A program made the translations under genes and the position numbers. Source: Nitratireductor soli (GTDB taxonomy: Bacteria > Pseudomonadota > Alphaproteobacteria > Rhizobiales > Rhizobiaceae). From it: DNA of 64,000 bases. The notes under the pieces are model-generated. The model was not told the origin of the DNA. It worked only from the letters and a program-made list of their open reading frames with translations, and made no database searches. Positions 43,393 to 52,030 of this stretch are shown one piece after another; within the stretch, counting starts at the first letter, position 1; each line of letters starts with the position of its first letter. Location of the stretch: the NCBI RefSeq assembly GCF_001050155.1, contig NZ_LFVY01000016.1:62001-126000 (forward strand), given 5' to 3'.

Positions 43393-44438
43393 TGGCACGG
43401 CAGGACGCCTCCGAACTGGCAATCCGTCTCGGCCGGCAGGCCGAGGCGGTATGCCGCCACTACCTCTCTGCCGGCCACCGTGAGGGCCGCTACTGGCTGG
43501 TCGGCGATGTTCGCAACACGCCCGGCCGCTCGATGTTCGTGCGGCTGAAGGGTGGCGAGACCGGCAAGGGCGCCGCCGGCAAATGGACCGACGCCGCCAC
43601 AGGCGAGCATGGCGATCTCCTCGACGTCATCCGCGAGAGCTGCGGCCTGGTCGACTTCAAGGACATCGCCGACGAGGCCCGGACCTTTCTCAGCCTGCCG
43701 CACCCCGAACCGGAGCCAAGCTCTACCCGGCGCACACCGGCGTCGGCGCCATCAGGATCACCGGAAGCGGCACGGCGGCTCTTCGCAATGGCGCAGCCAA
43801 TTTCCGGCACACTCGTAAAGACGTATCTCCGCACACGCGGCATTACGGATTTGCACGGAACCGGAAGCCTGCGCTTCCATCCCCATTGCTATTACCGTCC
43901 CGACGAACATTCCCCGATGGAGACCTGGCCGGCGATGATCGCATCCGTCACCGATCTCGCCGGGCGTCAGACCGGCGCGCACCGCACCTGGCTCGCTCCC
44001 GACGGCTCGGACAAGGCTCCGATCGACACGCCGAGACGGGCGATGGGCGATCTGCTGGGGCATGCCGTTCGCTTCGCTGTGGCGGGCGAAGTGATGGCGG
44101 CGGGCGAAGGCATCGAAACGATGCTGTCGCTCAGGATGGCGCTGCCCACCATGCCGATGGCGGCGGCGCTTTCGGCGGCGCGTCTCTCGGCCATCCTGTT
44201 CCCCGACACGCTGCGCCGACTCTACATCGCCCGCGACAATGATCCGGCCGGCGACGGCGCGATGGCGACCTTGATCGAACGGGCGAACTCGGCCGGGATC
44301 GAGGCGGTCGTGGTGTCTCCAGCCTTAAGCGACTTCAACGAGGATCTCCGCCTGACGGGGCTGGATAGCCTCCGGGCAGCGGTCCGCGTGCAGATCGCGC
44401 CCCAAGACGTCGCACGCTTCATGGCGCTGGTGGCATAG
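43392..44438 (+). CDS. Toprim-domain (primase/topoisomerase-like) protein
   Basis: A 348-aa protein. N-terminal DUF7146-like region (HYLSAGHREGRYWLVGDV, GKWTDAATGEHGDLLDVI); C-terminal Toprim fold with GEGIETMLS (E239) and ARDNDPAGDGA (D282-N-D284). These residues bind metal, so primase-like or nicking activity is possible. Starts at ATG 43392 overlapping the helicase stop (TGATG), so the two are coupled. Confidence 0.85.
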   Translation: MARQDASELAIRLGRQAEAVCRHYLSAGHREGRYWLVGDVRNTPGRSMFVRLKGGETGKGAAGKWTDAATGEHGDLLDVIRESCGLVDFKDIADEARTFLSLPHPEPEPSSTRRTPASAPSGSPEAARRLFAMAQPISGTLVKTYLRTRGITDLHGTGSLRFHPHCYYRPDEHSPMETWPAMIASVTDLAGRQTGAHRTWLAPDGSDKAPIDTPRRAMGDLLGHAVRFAVAGEVMAAGEGIETMLSLRMALPTMPMAAALSAARLSAILFPDTLRRLYIARDNDPAGDGAMATLIERANSAGIEAVVVSPALSDFNEDLRLTGLDSLRAAVRVQIAPQDVARFMALVA

Positions 44439-44751
44439 ACCGCGAGGAGAATGCAGGCGGCGGGAGCGCCGTCGTCGACATCGCTCGAATGATCCCAGGT
44501 CGGAGAGAACCGCGTCCCCGGCCTTCGAGAGGGCGATCGGCCAGCAAACGGCCCGGACCCGTAACGTCTGCGGCGGACTATTTTCCGGCGGCCCTGCGGG
44601 CCTTTCCATCGCGAGGCAAAATAGCCCGCCTTCGCCATCCTCCGCTGCGCTCCGGCCCTCCGCTTCGCTGCGGATGCAGGTCCGGCCCGCCCGCCGGCTT
44701 TCGTCGCCATGAAGGCCGCGAGGGTCGCGGTCGAACCGACGGAGCATCCCG
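44439..44751. other. Non-coding 313-bp GC-rich gap
   Basis: No supported ORF. Contains several short GC-rich inverted repeats (for example CCGCTGCG... and CGCTGCGG near 44641-44671) and no clear promoter. It forms the 5' region of the DUF2493 gene. Confidence 0.6.
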
Positions 44752-45681
44752 ATGAGCGAGCACGACGACCACGAACCGCACCACGCCTCTTCCCCCACCG
44801 ACCACGTCCTCAGCGAACTACAGCTCTACGGCTACCGTCCCTTCACGGATGAACCCGATCCCCGACCGCTTCCGGAGGGCGACCATGTCGCCGGCGCCAT
44901 CGCCGACATCTTCGACGCCCTGATTGCCACCCTGGAAGACACCCGCCTCGAGCCCGACCTCGACGATCTCCTCTGGTCGACGGTCAACGTCTTCCACCGG
45001 GCTACCGACCGGATCGAGCGCGAACTGGACGACAATGAACAGGCGCAGCGCCGCGGCCAGCGCGAACAGGACGGCAGCGAAGTGAAGGCCGTCGAGCTGG
45101 AGCGCCTGACGGCCGAGGGCCAGACCATGATCGAACGCCGCAACGCCTTCGAGCTGATGCGCGACCAGGCCGCCGAACACTATGAGCGCCACACCGGCTC
45201 GAACTGGCGTCCCCGCCGCGGATCGATGGTCAACCATCGCAATATGACCTCAGCGATGATTGACAGCCGGGACTTCCTCGCCGCCAAGAAGCGAGCCGAC
45301 AACGAGGTGCTGCTACCCGCCGGTCCGAAGATCGCCTTCACCGGCGGGCTCGACTTCAACGATCACCACCTAATCTGGGCCAAGCTCGATCAGGTCCACG
45401 CCAAACACCCCGACATGGTGCTGTTGCACGGCAAGTCCCCCAAGGGCGCCGAGAAGATCGCGGCCAAATGGGCCGACGCCCGCAAGGTGCCGCAGGTCGG
45501 CTTCGCCCCCGACTGGACGAAACATGCCAAGGCCGCACCGTTCAAGCGCAACGATCAGATGCTCGACGTCCTGCCGATCGGGGTCATCGTCTTCCCCGGC
45601 ACGGGCATCCAGGACAATCTCGCCGACAAGGCGAAGAAGCTCGGCATCCCAGTCTGGAAGTTCGCAACGGGCGGCGCTTGA
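44752..45681 (+). CDS. DUF2493 (YspA/cpYpsA-related SLOG) protein
   Basis: A 309-aa backbone protein. The N-terminal ~180 residues are acidic and helical; the C-terminal ~130 residues are a Rossmann-like SLOG domain: KIAFTGGLDFNDHHLIWAKL, VLLHGKSPKGAEKIAAKW, GVIVFPGTGIQDNL. SLOG proteins bind nucleotide-type ligands; the job in conjugative elements is unknown. It ends 72 bp before the AT-richer cargo gene. Confidence 0.83.
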   Translation: MSEHDDHEPHHASSPTDHVLSELQLYGYRPFTDEPDPRPLPEGDHVAGAIADIFDALIATLEDTRLEPDLDDLLWSTVNVFHRATDRIERELDDNEQAQRRGQREQDGSEVKAVELERLTAEGQTMIERRNAFELMRDQAAEHYERHTGSNWRPRRGSMVNHRNMTSAMIDSRDFLAAKKRADNEVLLPAGPKIAFTGGLDFNDHHLIWAKLDQVHAKHPDMVLLHGKSPKGAEKIAAKWADARKVPQVGFAPDWTKHAKAAPFKRNDQMLDVLPIGVIVFPGTGIQDNLADKAKKLGIPVWKFATGGA

Positions 45682-45752
45682 GCGCCGCTACTGCTAAATC
45701 TCGCAAAGGCGGCTATTGTCTTCTCAGCAAAGTATTCGAGGAACGGGCTGGC

Positions 45753-46967
45753 ATGCTCACAATTACTCATCCAGAAATATTCCCCGAACTTGTAAGCTTT
45801 CCTGGAGGCCTCTGGCCCCTGCGTTTACCCGAGGAAGAGGCTACAAGACTGATCATCAAGTGCCCAAAAGAGTACATGCTGGCAGCAAAGGTAAAGCGTG
45901 AATTTCGCTTCTATCTAGTACCGCTCACAGCAGACGGCTCATCCTCTTATGGGCTCGTAACGGCCTTCTTCGACGACCACGACGAGCCGTTGACATTCTG
46001 GTCTCCGCTGTTCGACGACCAGATGACCATCGACATCAGACAGCTGCTTTCGTCCGATCACTTTAAGATCCATTTTCTCGACGAGCATAATCGTGAACTG
46101 CTGGGCTATTCCGCGAAGAATGATGACGCCCCCCGCTTTCGGGCATTCGCTGAAACCATGAACTTCTTGCCGTTCTCATTTCATCTAGCGAGGAACTTTC
46201 TTGATCAGATGCCTGATTGGTTCGGCCGTAGGACAACGTTGGACGACGAGCAGTCATTTGCGATCCATCTCCAAGAGCCTCTATTTCCGGAAGATCTCTA
46301 TATCTCGGACGTCCGACCCGAAGTGAACTCGTATCATGGCAAGAAAACCAACATGCACACGGTCCTAGAGCGTGATGATGCCGGTCACTTCAGTGAACTC
46401 GACATCGTTCATGCCCTACATCGGACATTCGCGAGCGACCAGATCTATCTAAATCCGATCAGGCCCGACGACGGGAAGGAGTTTGTAGATGTCCTTGTCA
46501 TCACAGCATCTGCCATCCTGCTCATTCAAGCGAAGGACAGCCCGAACACGGAGCGTGCATTGCAAAGATCTATTGAACGTAAAAAATCCACCGTTGTCTC
46601 CCATCTTACGAAGGCGACGGCTCAATTGCGCGGCTCTATTTCATATGCGCAACAGAACCACTCTCTTACGTTTCTCACGAATGGCATTGTTCACAAAATC
46701 GATGTTGGACGCCGCGAGATTATTGGTCTGATTGTGGTCAAAGAACTCTTCATGAATGAATTTTCGGTTTATACACCACCAGTTATGGGAATATTCGACG
46801 ATACCGGCATTCCATGCTTCGTCTTGGACTACCCAGAACTTCACAACTATACGCTTCATCTCCGAACAGAGGACGCGTTCATTGGGGCGCTTGAGCAGGT
46901 ATTCAAGGTCGCTCGCGAACGCGGTGAATTCCCGCGACTTCGATTCGGTCTGACACCCTCCTCCTGA
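45753..46967 (+). CDS. Hypothetical protein with restriction-nuclease-like motif (cargo)
   Basis: A 404-aa protein; start ATG 45753 with GAGGAA nine bases upstream. No full-length family is recognised. Residues 243-261 (KEFVDVLVI, then AILLIQAKDS) look like a Mrr/NERD-type nuclease core with D246 and QAK (259-261), followed by a basic helix (RSIERKKSTVV). Base composition is clearly lower in GC than the backbone on both sides, so it is probably acquired cargo, plausibly defence. Confidence 0.6.
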   Translation: MLTITHPEIFPELVSFPGGLWPLRLPEEEATRLIIKCPKEYMLAAKVKREFRFYLVPLTADGSSSYGLVTAFFDDHDEPLTFWSPLFDDQMTIDIRQLLSSDHFKIHFLDEHNRELLGYSAKNDDAPRFRAFAETMNFLPFSFHLARNFLDQMPDWFGRRTTLDDEQSFAIHLQEPLFPEDLYISDVRPEVNSYHGKKTNMHTVLERDDAGHFSELDIVHALHRTFASDQIYLNPIRPDDGKEFVDVLVITASAILLIQAKDSPNTERALQRSIERKKSTVVSHLTKATAQLRGSISYAQQNHSLTFLTNGIVHKIDVGRREIIGLIVVKELFMNEFSVYTPPVMGIFDDTGIPCFVLDYPELHNYTLHLRTEDAFIGALEQVFKVARERGEFPRLRFGLTPSS

Positions 46968-47131
46968 GAACGCGTCGCCATCAACCGCCCTCTATGCGCT
47001 GATCCTTGGTCCAGCCACTGGCCTGGCGCCATCAACCCGTAAAGGGTCGGACTACGCAAAGCGTGCCGCCGCTTCAGCTTCGCCTGCGCGGTGATTGCGG
47101 CCATTGGCCGGACACATCGGGCGCCTGTCGC

Positions 47132-47150
47132 GCGGGAGATGGTCTCCCGC
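47132..47150 (+). promoter_or_regulatory. Leader hairpin D (before small protein at 47173)
   Basis: GCGGGAGA-TGG-TCTCCCGC, a perfect 8-bp stem with a three-base loop, 22 bases before the start codon. Its core GGAGA...TCTCC equals the inner stem of leader A. Confidence 0.5.
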
Positions 47151-47172
47151 CTCCAAGACAGGAGCCGGTCAA

Positions 47173-47340
47173 ATGTCCCTCAATCAAGCTCACGCGTTCG
47201 CCTTCAGCCTCGCTACCACCCTCATGGTTTCAATCATCATCTTCCAGGCCGGCGACGGCACCATGGGCGTCATGCCCGCCGGCGAATATGACGGCGAAGC
47301 CGCCGCCATTGTTCATGAGGTCGATCCCTTCGCCCGCTGA
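47173..47340 (+). CDS. Small membrane-like hypothetical protein
   Basis: A 55-aa protein with one likely hydrophobic segment (FAFSLATTLMVSIIIFQAG) and an acidic tail. GGAGCC precedes the ATG by about seven bases. No family recognised. Confidence 0.5.
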   Translation: MSLNQAHAFAFSLATTLMVSIIIFQAGDGTMGVMPAGEYDGEAAAIVHEVDPFAR

Positions 47341-47484
47341 TCGCGGGCAAGGCGGCACGGCCGCAAGCGGGAACCCTGCGGGATTTCCGCTCCCGTCCCG
47401 CCTTCTCTTCGGCTATACTGGCAACGCGCCGTGGTGGTGGTGGAGGCGCAACCGTCAGACCTTTATCTCGCGGAGAACACCACC

Positions 47485-47928
47485 ATGATCTTCATCAGTA
47501 TCCTCGCCAGCATCGCCGCGATCGGCGGCCTGTGCTGGCTGTTGTTCACCCTGGCTGTCTTCGCGTTGCCGTTCTTCGCGGGCGCTAGCGCCGGGACATG
47601 GGCCTATCAGACTGGCGCCGGCTGGCTCGGTGCAATCATCGTCGGCTTTGGCGCCGCCGCACTGACGCTCGGGCTCGGGCAGTTCCTGCTCGCCTTTATC
47701 CGTCCGCTCTGGATGCGTCTTGCGATCGCACTCGCCTTCGTCGCGCCCGCGGCGCTCGCCGGCTACCACGCGACGCACGGCATCGTGAAACACACCATGC
47801 CCTCCGACACCTGGCAGATCATCTTCTCCGTCATCGGCGCGGTCGCGGTCGGCATCACCGCCTTCGTGCGGATCGCGGGGATGGCGGCGGCCACGGGTCC
47901 GTCCGGCCGGGACCTTGCGCGGACCTGA
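47485..47928 (+). CDS. Hypothetical integral membrane protein
   Basis: A 147-aa protein with four hydrophobic helices (about 3-30, 40-62, 72-92, 108-130; for example AIGGLCWLLFTLAVFALPFF). GGAG lies nine bases before ATG 47485. No family recognised; such small membrane proteins are frequent in ICE backbones and could help entry exclusion or mating, but there is no direct evidence. Confidence 0.65.
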   Translation: MIFISILASIAAIGGLCWLLFTLAVFALPFFAGASAGTWAYQTGAGWLGAIIVGFGAAALTLGLGQFLLAFIRPLWMRLAIALAFVAPAALAGYHATHGIVKHTMPSDTWQIIFSVIGAVAVGITAFVRIAGMAAATGPSGRDLART

Positions 47929-48495
47929 CAGGTGTTATCGCCATTGCGAAGGCCAGACGTGCGGTGGGCGGCGACCGCCCACGCCGCCTGAGGCCGATGA
48001 TGGAAGCGCGGGGTGCGGAACGACGCCAGGTCCCGGCAAACGGCCTTCGTTACAGCGCTAGAGTGGCAGGACCTTGTTTCCGCGACAGACCGAAGAACCG
48101 GCGCGGCGATCTCCCAGTTGTTGGTGGAGGGTCAGGATGCAGCGCCGATGTTCTGGCCGGCAGGAAACGAAGCCGATGAGCATCGCCGCGACGCCGGTCT
48201 GCCGGTGCGGGATGGCCGCCATTTTCTCCGTTCTCTGACCGTGCCTCAACCGCTCCAAACTGCCTCTTCAATGGCCTGATCTGGCCGAACGCCGGCTGAC
48301 GCCTCGATCGCCTATGACGCAACAGCGGCGTCAAACTTTCTTCCCCTGCCGGCTGCGCCGTCATTCCTCTCGAGACAAGAAAGCCCTCCTTGGCTGTCAG
48401 GCCCCTACGGGGTGCGCCGTCGATCGCGTCCGGCCTGCCGATCGCCATCGAGGCCGCAATGGTGCGGGCTCGGGAACGGAAAACGGAGATTTACA
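47929..48495. other. Non-coding 567-bp gap
   Basis: Short frames exist (for example 48013-48279) but none has a ribosome site or recognisable product. No repeats or strong hairpins seen. It is the upstream region of the first DUF736 gene. Confidence 0.5.
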
Positions 48496-48822
48496 ATGGC
48501 GACCATCGGCACCTTCAAGAAGACCGGCTCGAACGAATTCACCGGCGAAATCGTCACCCTCAGCGTCCAGGCAAAGAACGTGCGCATCGTCCCCGAGGCC
48601 CGCGCTACGGGTGAGAACGCCCCCAGCCACCGCGTCTTCGTGGGCCGCGCCGAGATCGGCGCCGCCTGGTCCAAGACCTCCAACGAAGGGCGCGCCTATC
48701 TGGGCCTGAAGCTCGACGATCCCAGCTTCAACGCCCCGATCTACGCTAACCTCTTCGACGACGAGGAAGGCGAGACCCTCTCGCTCATCTGGTCCCGTCC
48801 CAACGGCCGCCGGGGCGACTGA
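48496..48822 (+). CDS. DUF736 family protein (first copy)
   Basis: A 108-aa protein: MATIGTFKKTGSNEFTGEI, then VGRAEIGAAWSKTSNEGRAY and IYANLFDDEEGETLSLIWSR. DUF736 proteins are small, abundant, single-domain products of proteobacterial ICEs and plasmids; function unknown. CGGAG precedes ATG 48496. A second, diverged copy lies at 54023. Confidence 0.88.
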   Translation: MATIGTFKKTGSNEFTGEIVTLSVQAKNVRIVPEARATGENAPSHRVFVGRAEIGAAWSKTSNEGRAYLGLKLDDPSFNAPIYANLFDDEEGETLSLIWSRPNGRRGD

Positions 48823-48945
48823 GGCCCTGCGCGACGCCCCGGCCGGAAGGCCGGGGCCTCGGCTTTGCTGCGACCGAATCAGTTGCGATGTCGGCGGCCT
48901 GACAGAGGGTAAATAAGCACTTCCGACTGGAATACGCTGCCAAGA

Positions 48946-49013
48946 ACGACTATTATAGTCGTAGTTTTGGCGTACGCGTAGGTCCGTGTGGGAGGTGATC
49001 ATGCATGATCACC
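48946..49013. promoter_or_regulatory. Two perfect palindromes at the XRE gene start
   Basis: ACGACTATTATAGTCGT (48946-48962, 17 bp) and GGTGATCATGCATGATCACC (48994-49013, 20 bp). The second covers part of the ribosome site GGAGG and the start codon at 49005. They are likely operators for autoregulation; in RNA the second would form a hairpin over the start. Confidence 0.6.
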
Positions 49014-49247
49014 GCCCGACAGTTTCGGGCCGCACGCGCGTTGCTGGGTTGGACACAGGAGACGCTCGCTGACAAGGCCCGGGTCTCATTGACCGCGCTC
49101 AAACGCCTCGAATCCACCAGTGGCCTCGAGGTTTTTGAGAGCACGCGCGATGAGGTGAGACGGGCTTTCGAACGCGCCGGCATTGTCTTCCTGAACTCCG
49201 ATCAGGGCAAGGGAGTGCTGCTCGTTGATGCGAAGAAGGAAACCTGA
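49005..49247 (+). CDS. XRE-family HTH transcriptional regulator
   Basis: An 80-aa Cro/C1-type protein: FRAARALLGWTQETLADKAR, then VSLTALKRLES form the HTH; the C-terminus VRRAFERAGIVFLNSDQGKG is typical for small ICE regulators. GGAGGTGATC lies just upstream. Two perfect palindromes at its start suggest self-repression. Confidence 0.85.
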   Translation: MITARQFRAARALLGWTQETLADKARVSLTALKRLESTSGLEVFESTRDEVRRAFERAGIVFLNSDQGKGVLLVDAKKET

Positions 49248-49292
49248 CGTTCGACAGGTCGCGGCGTTGCCACCTCGTCCCGCGTCAAGGCC

Positions 49293-49631
49293 ATGCGTCA
49301 TCGTTCCGATCAAAACACGGTTAACAATCTCCTCCAGTTTGGATACATCTCGCGATCGGGGGATGTTGTGACCAAAGTCGATTTTCTTGATCAGCCGCCG
49401 GCCGGGGCGGCATTGACCGCCTATGACGAGGCGCATCTGAAGCTGTACGTCCGGCTGCTGGATGCCGACGCTGAAAATGCCGACTGGCGTGAAGTCGTCG
49501 AAGTCCTCTTCGGCCTCGATGCCAAAGCCGAACCGGAGCGCGCTCAGCGCATCTACACCAGCCATCTCGATCGCGCGAAATGGATGACGAAGAGCGGCTT
49601 TTGCGAGCTGCTCCAGGGCCGCCTGCACTGA
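49293..49631 (+). CDS. Conserved ICE-backbone hypothetical protein
   Basis: A 112-aa acidic protein (NNLLQFGYISRSGDVVTKVD, DWREVVEVLFGLDAKAEPER, RAKWMTKSGFCELLQG). Similar proteins occur next to DUF2285-type regulators in related elements and are probably DNA- or regulator-binding; no named domain assigned. Confidence 0.65.
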   Translation: MRHRSDQNTVNNLLQFGYISRSGDVVTKVDFLDQPPAGAALTAYDEAHLKLYVRLLDADAENADWREVVEVLFGLDAKAEPERAQRIYTSHLDRAKWMTKSGFCELLQGRLH

Positions 49632-49749
49632 GGTGATGCGTAAACCGCATCACGTTGCGGCCACTTCGTTCTTCCCGCGCTCCGCTCAACCCGGAATCGT
49701 ATCCACTGCAAAACTCGCGTTGCACAACCTTGCGCGGAGGCAGTGGAGA

Positions 49750-50515
49750 ATGTCCGAGGATGAAAGTTGGCGGTCCGAAGCCGCCTATGACTATATCGAC
49801 AAGTTGACCCCCAGCGATCTCGCCTGGGAGTTCCTGCGTCGTAACCCTGAATACAGAAAATCCTATCAGGAACTGGTAGCGGTCGGGCGGTTGACCGAGG
49901 ACATTGCGCGTGAGTTCGCCGAGCAATGGGGCTTGCGATTTCGTCGCCGACCCTCGCAACTCGGCGCTCATCCAGCCGATCTTCTGGACCCCGCAAACCG
50001 ATCCCGCGACACTCCCGTTCACCGTCGGACCGAACCCGGCGGGAGAACTCCGCCTCCGCGTTGAGGATCTGCACGCCCATGCCGCCATCGAGCATGACCC
50101 TAGTCTGATCCGGCTCGTATTGCGCGGCGAACCCCACGACGTCGCCCTGATCGGCGTCGATGATGCCCGCCCCCTTGGTGCGTTCATCATATTCGATGAG
50201 CTGACGCCCGACCGGCTGACCGCGGTCGAACGCCTCTGGCACGCTATGTTCGGCAAGCGCGTGCCGCCCGATCCACGCCTGACGCCACAAAGACGTCAGC
50301 GCGCCCGCCAGATGCTGCGCGCCATCGACGCGCGCGCGAGCGGCGCCATCTACCGCACCGTCGCCGAGCATCTCTTCCCCCAGCACAAGATTGACGCAGC
50401 ATCCTGGGTCGGCGACCCGATCCGGGAGGTCACCATCCGTCTCGCCCGCGACGGCATGAAGCTCGTTCGCGGCGGCTATCGGACATTGCTGCGCCGCCCA
50501 CGCCGGGATCGCTGA
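49750..50515 (+). pseudogene. DUF6499-DUF2285 regulator gene, frameshifted
   Basis: From ATG 49750 (GGAGG nine bases upstream) the N-terminal transcriptional-regulator-like domain reads SEAAYDYIDKLTPSDLAWEF and LRRNPEYRKSYQELVA, reaching EQWGLRF at about 49935 and then nonsense until a stop at 50064. The expected continuation, FVADPRNSALIQPIFWTPQT, then VALIGVDDARPLGAFIIFD (DUF2285) to the stop at 50515, is in another frame. One base change near 49925-49940, next to a GGGG run, separates the halves. Either a pseudogene, two separate proteins, a sequencing error or programmed frameshifting. Confidence 0.7.
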
Positions 50516-50641
50516 TACCGGTTCGCGTGTCGATTTTAGCATCTTACTTCGACATCGTCCGGGGCGCCGTCTTCGCGCCACCGTGCTCGCAACCCGCCGC
50601 TTATTCGAAGCGGCCGCCCGCGAGACCACGGAGGTGCGATC

Positions 50642-50923
50642 ATGGCCGAAAGAGCCGCCAATTTACCGCCACGCTACCTGAGAACGCAGGAGGCGGCGCG
50701 CTTCCTCGGCCTTTCCGAACGCACCCTTGAGAAGCATCGGACCTACGGGACCGGTCCGATCTACCGCAAGCTCGGCGGCCGCGTGGTCTATTCCGTCGAC
50801 GACCTTCAGGCCTGGGCGGATCGCGGTCTCGTCACCTCCACGTCCGATCCGCGGGGCGGTACTGTTTTACCGGCCAAGCGCCAAACAGCCTCGACCGCCG
50901 CCGGCGGACGCTTCCCGCGCTGA
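50642..50923 (+). CDS. AlpA/excisionase-type HTH protein
   Basis: A 93-aa protein with a MerR-like winged HTH: RYLRTQEAARFLGLSERTLE, GPIYRKLGGRVVYSVDDLQAW. This family acts as excisionase (directionality factor) or as a regulator of the replication operon. GGAGG lies before ATG 50642. It precedes repA by 11 bases, so control of replication is at least as likely as excision. Confidence 0.8.
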   Translation: MAERAANLPPRYLRTQEAARFLGLSERTLEKHRTYGTGPIYRKLGGRVVYSVDDLQAWADRGLVTSTSDPRGGTVLPAKRQTASTAAGGRFPR

Positions 50924-50934
50924 GGTGGCCGGCC

Positions 50935-51822
50935 GTGTCGTCCCGCCACACCCAATACGATGAGCGCGCCCAACTCGATCTGTTCCGGGCGCTGCCCGGC
51001 GATCTCGCGCCCCGCGATGCGCAGGATCTCATGGCCTACCCGTTCTTTTCGCTCGCCAAGTCGAAGCGTCTGGCGCCGATAGCCTTCAAGGCTGGCTCGG
51101 TGAAAATCCGCGTCGAGGCTGTGCCCGAGCACGGCATGGCGACGATCTGGGACGCGGACGTCTTGATCTGGGCAGCCTCGCAGATCGTTGAGGCGCGCGA
51201 CGTCGGCCTGCGCCCATCGCGCCTAATGGCGACCACCCCCTATGAGATCCTGAACTTCATCGGACGCGGCGTGTCGTTGCGCGACTACGACCGCCTCAAG
51301 GCCGCGCTCGACCGGCTGCAATCGACCACGGTCGCGACCTCAATCCGCCAGCCGACCGAGCGGCGGATGCACCGCTTCTCCTGGATCAATGAATGGAAGG
51401 AGCGCGCCGATCACCGCGGCCGTCCGCTCGGTCTCGAACTGATCCTCCCCGACTGGTTCTATGGTGCCGTCCTCGACGACGCGCTCGTGCTGACGATCGA
51501 CCGCAAATACTTCGATCTTACCGGCGGGCTTGAGCGCTGGCTCTACCGCCTGGTGCGCAAGCACGGCGGTCGCCAAGAGTTCGGCTGGAGCTTTGACTTC
51601 CCACATCTGCACGCCAAGTCGGGCAGCCTCTCGCCGCTCAAGCACTTCGCCTACGACCTGCGCGACATCGTCCGTCGCCAGCCGCTGCCGGGCTACCGGC
51701 TCACCATCGAGCAATGCCTCGGCGGTCCCGAAATCCTGTCCTTCATACCCACCGATCCCGACGCGCTGGGCATCCCGCGCCGCCGCCGTCGTTCGACAAC
51801 TCGCCCTGGGGATAAGCTGTGA
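50935..51822 (+). CDS. repA: Replication initiator protein A (RepA family)
   Basis: A 295-aa initiator: DLMAYPFFSLAKSKR, ATTPYEILNFIGRGVSLRDY, GLERWLYRLVRKHGGRQEFG, typical of the RPA replication-initiator family of alphaproteobacterial plasmids and ICEs. GTG start at 50935. Three iterons follow directly, the presumed binding sites. Shows that the element can replicate, at least transiently. Confidence 0.87.
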   Translation: MSSRHTQYDERAQLDLFRALPGDLAPRDAQDLMAYPFFSLAKSKRLAPIAFKAGSVKIRVEAVPEHGMATIWDADVLIWAASQIVEARDVGLRPSRLMATTPYEILNFIGRGVSLRDYDRLKAALDRLQSTTVATSIRQPTERRMHRFSWINEWKERADHRGRPLGLELILPDWFYGAVLDDALVLTIDRKYFDLTGGLERWLYRLVRKHGGRQEFGWSFDFPHLHAKSGSLSPLKHFAYDLRDIVRRQPLPGYRLTIEQCLGGPEILSFIPTDPDALGIPRRRRRSTTRPGDKL

Positions 51823-51828
51823 ATAGTC

Positions 51829-51894
51829 TCGTGCTATCAGGGACCGGCACCATCGTGCCATCAGGGACCGGACTCTCGTGCTATCGGGGACCGG
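51829..51894 (+). repeat. Three iterons behind repA (candidate oriV)
   Basis: TCGTGCTATCAGGGACCGG (51829-51847), TCGTGCCATCAGGGACCGG (51853-51871) and TCGTGCTATCGGGGACCGG (51876-51894): 19-bp direct repeats at 24- and 23-bp spacing, with 1-2 differences. The following ~120 bp are AT-richer. Classic iteron layout for RepA binding and copy control. Confidence 0.75.
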
Positions 51895-51952
51895 AATCGG
51901 CGATTCCTCGCGCTGAATCAGCAGCTTGCGAGCCCCGTAACTTATCTAACCT

Positions 51953-51969
51953 AGATTCCTTCGGAATCT
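51953..51969 (+). terminator. Small hairpin between iterons and parA
   Basis: AGATTCC-TTC-GGAATCT (7-bp stem) followed by TTCT. Could be a weak terminator for repA or a structure in the origin. Confidence 0.4.
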
Positions 51970-52030
51970 TTCTAACGCAAACCCGTTTTTCGGCCGCTGT
52001 GGACGAGTCCCCGATCGCCGGGAGACTGTC

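Noticed and set aside
48013-48279. 88-codon forward frame between backbone genes
   Set aside because: No ribosome site, no family, composition as for surrounding non-coding sequence.
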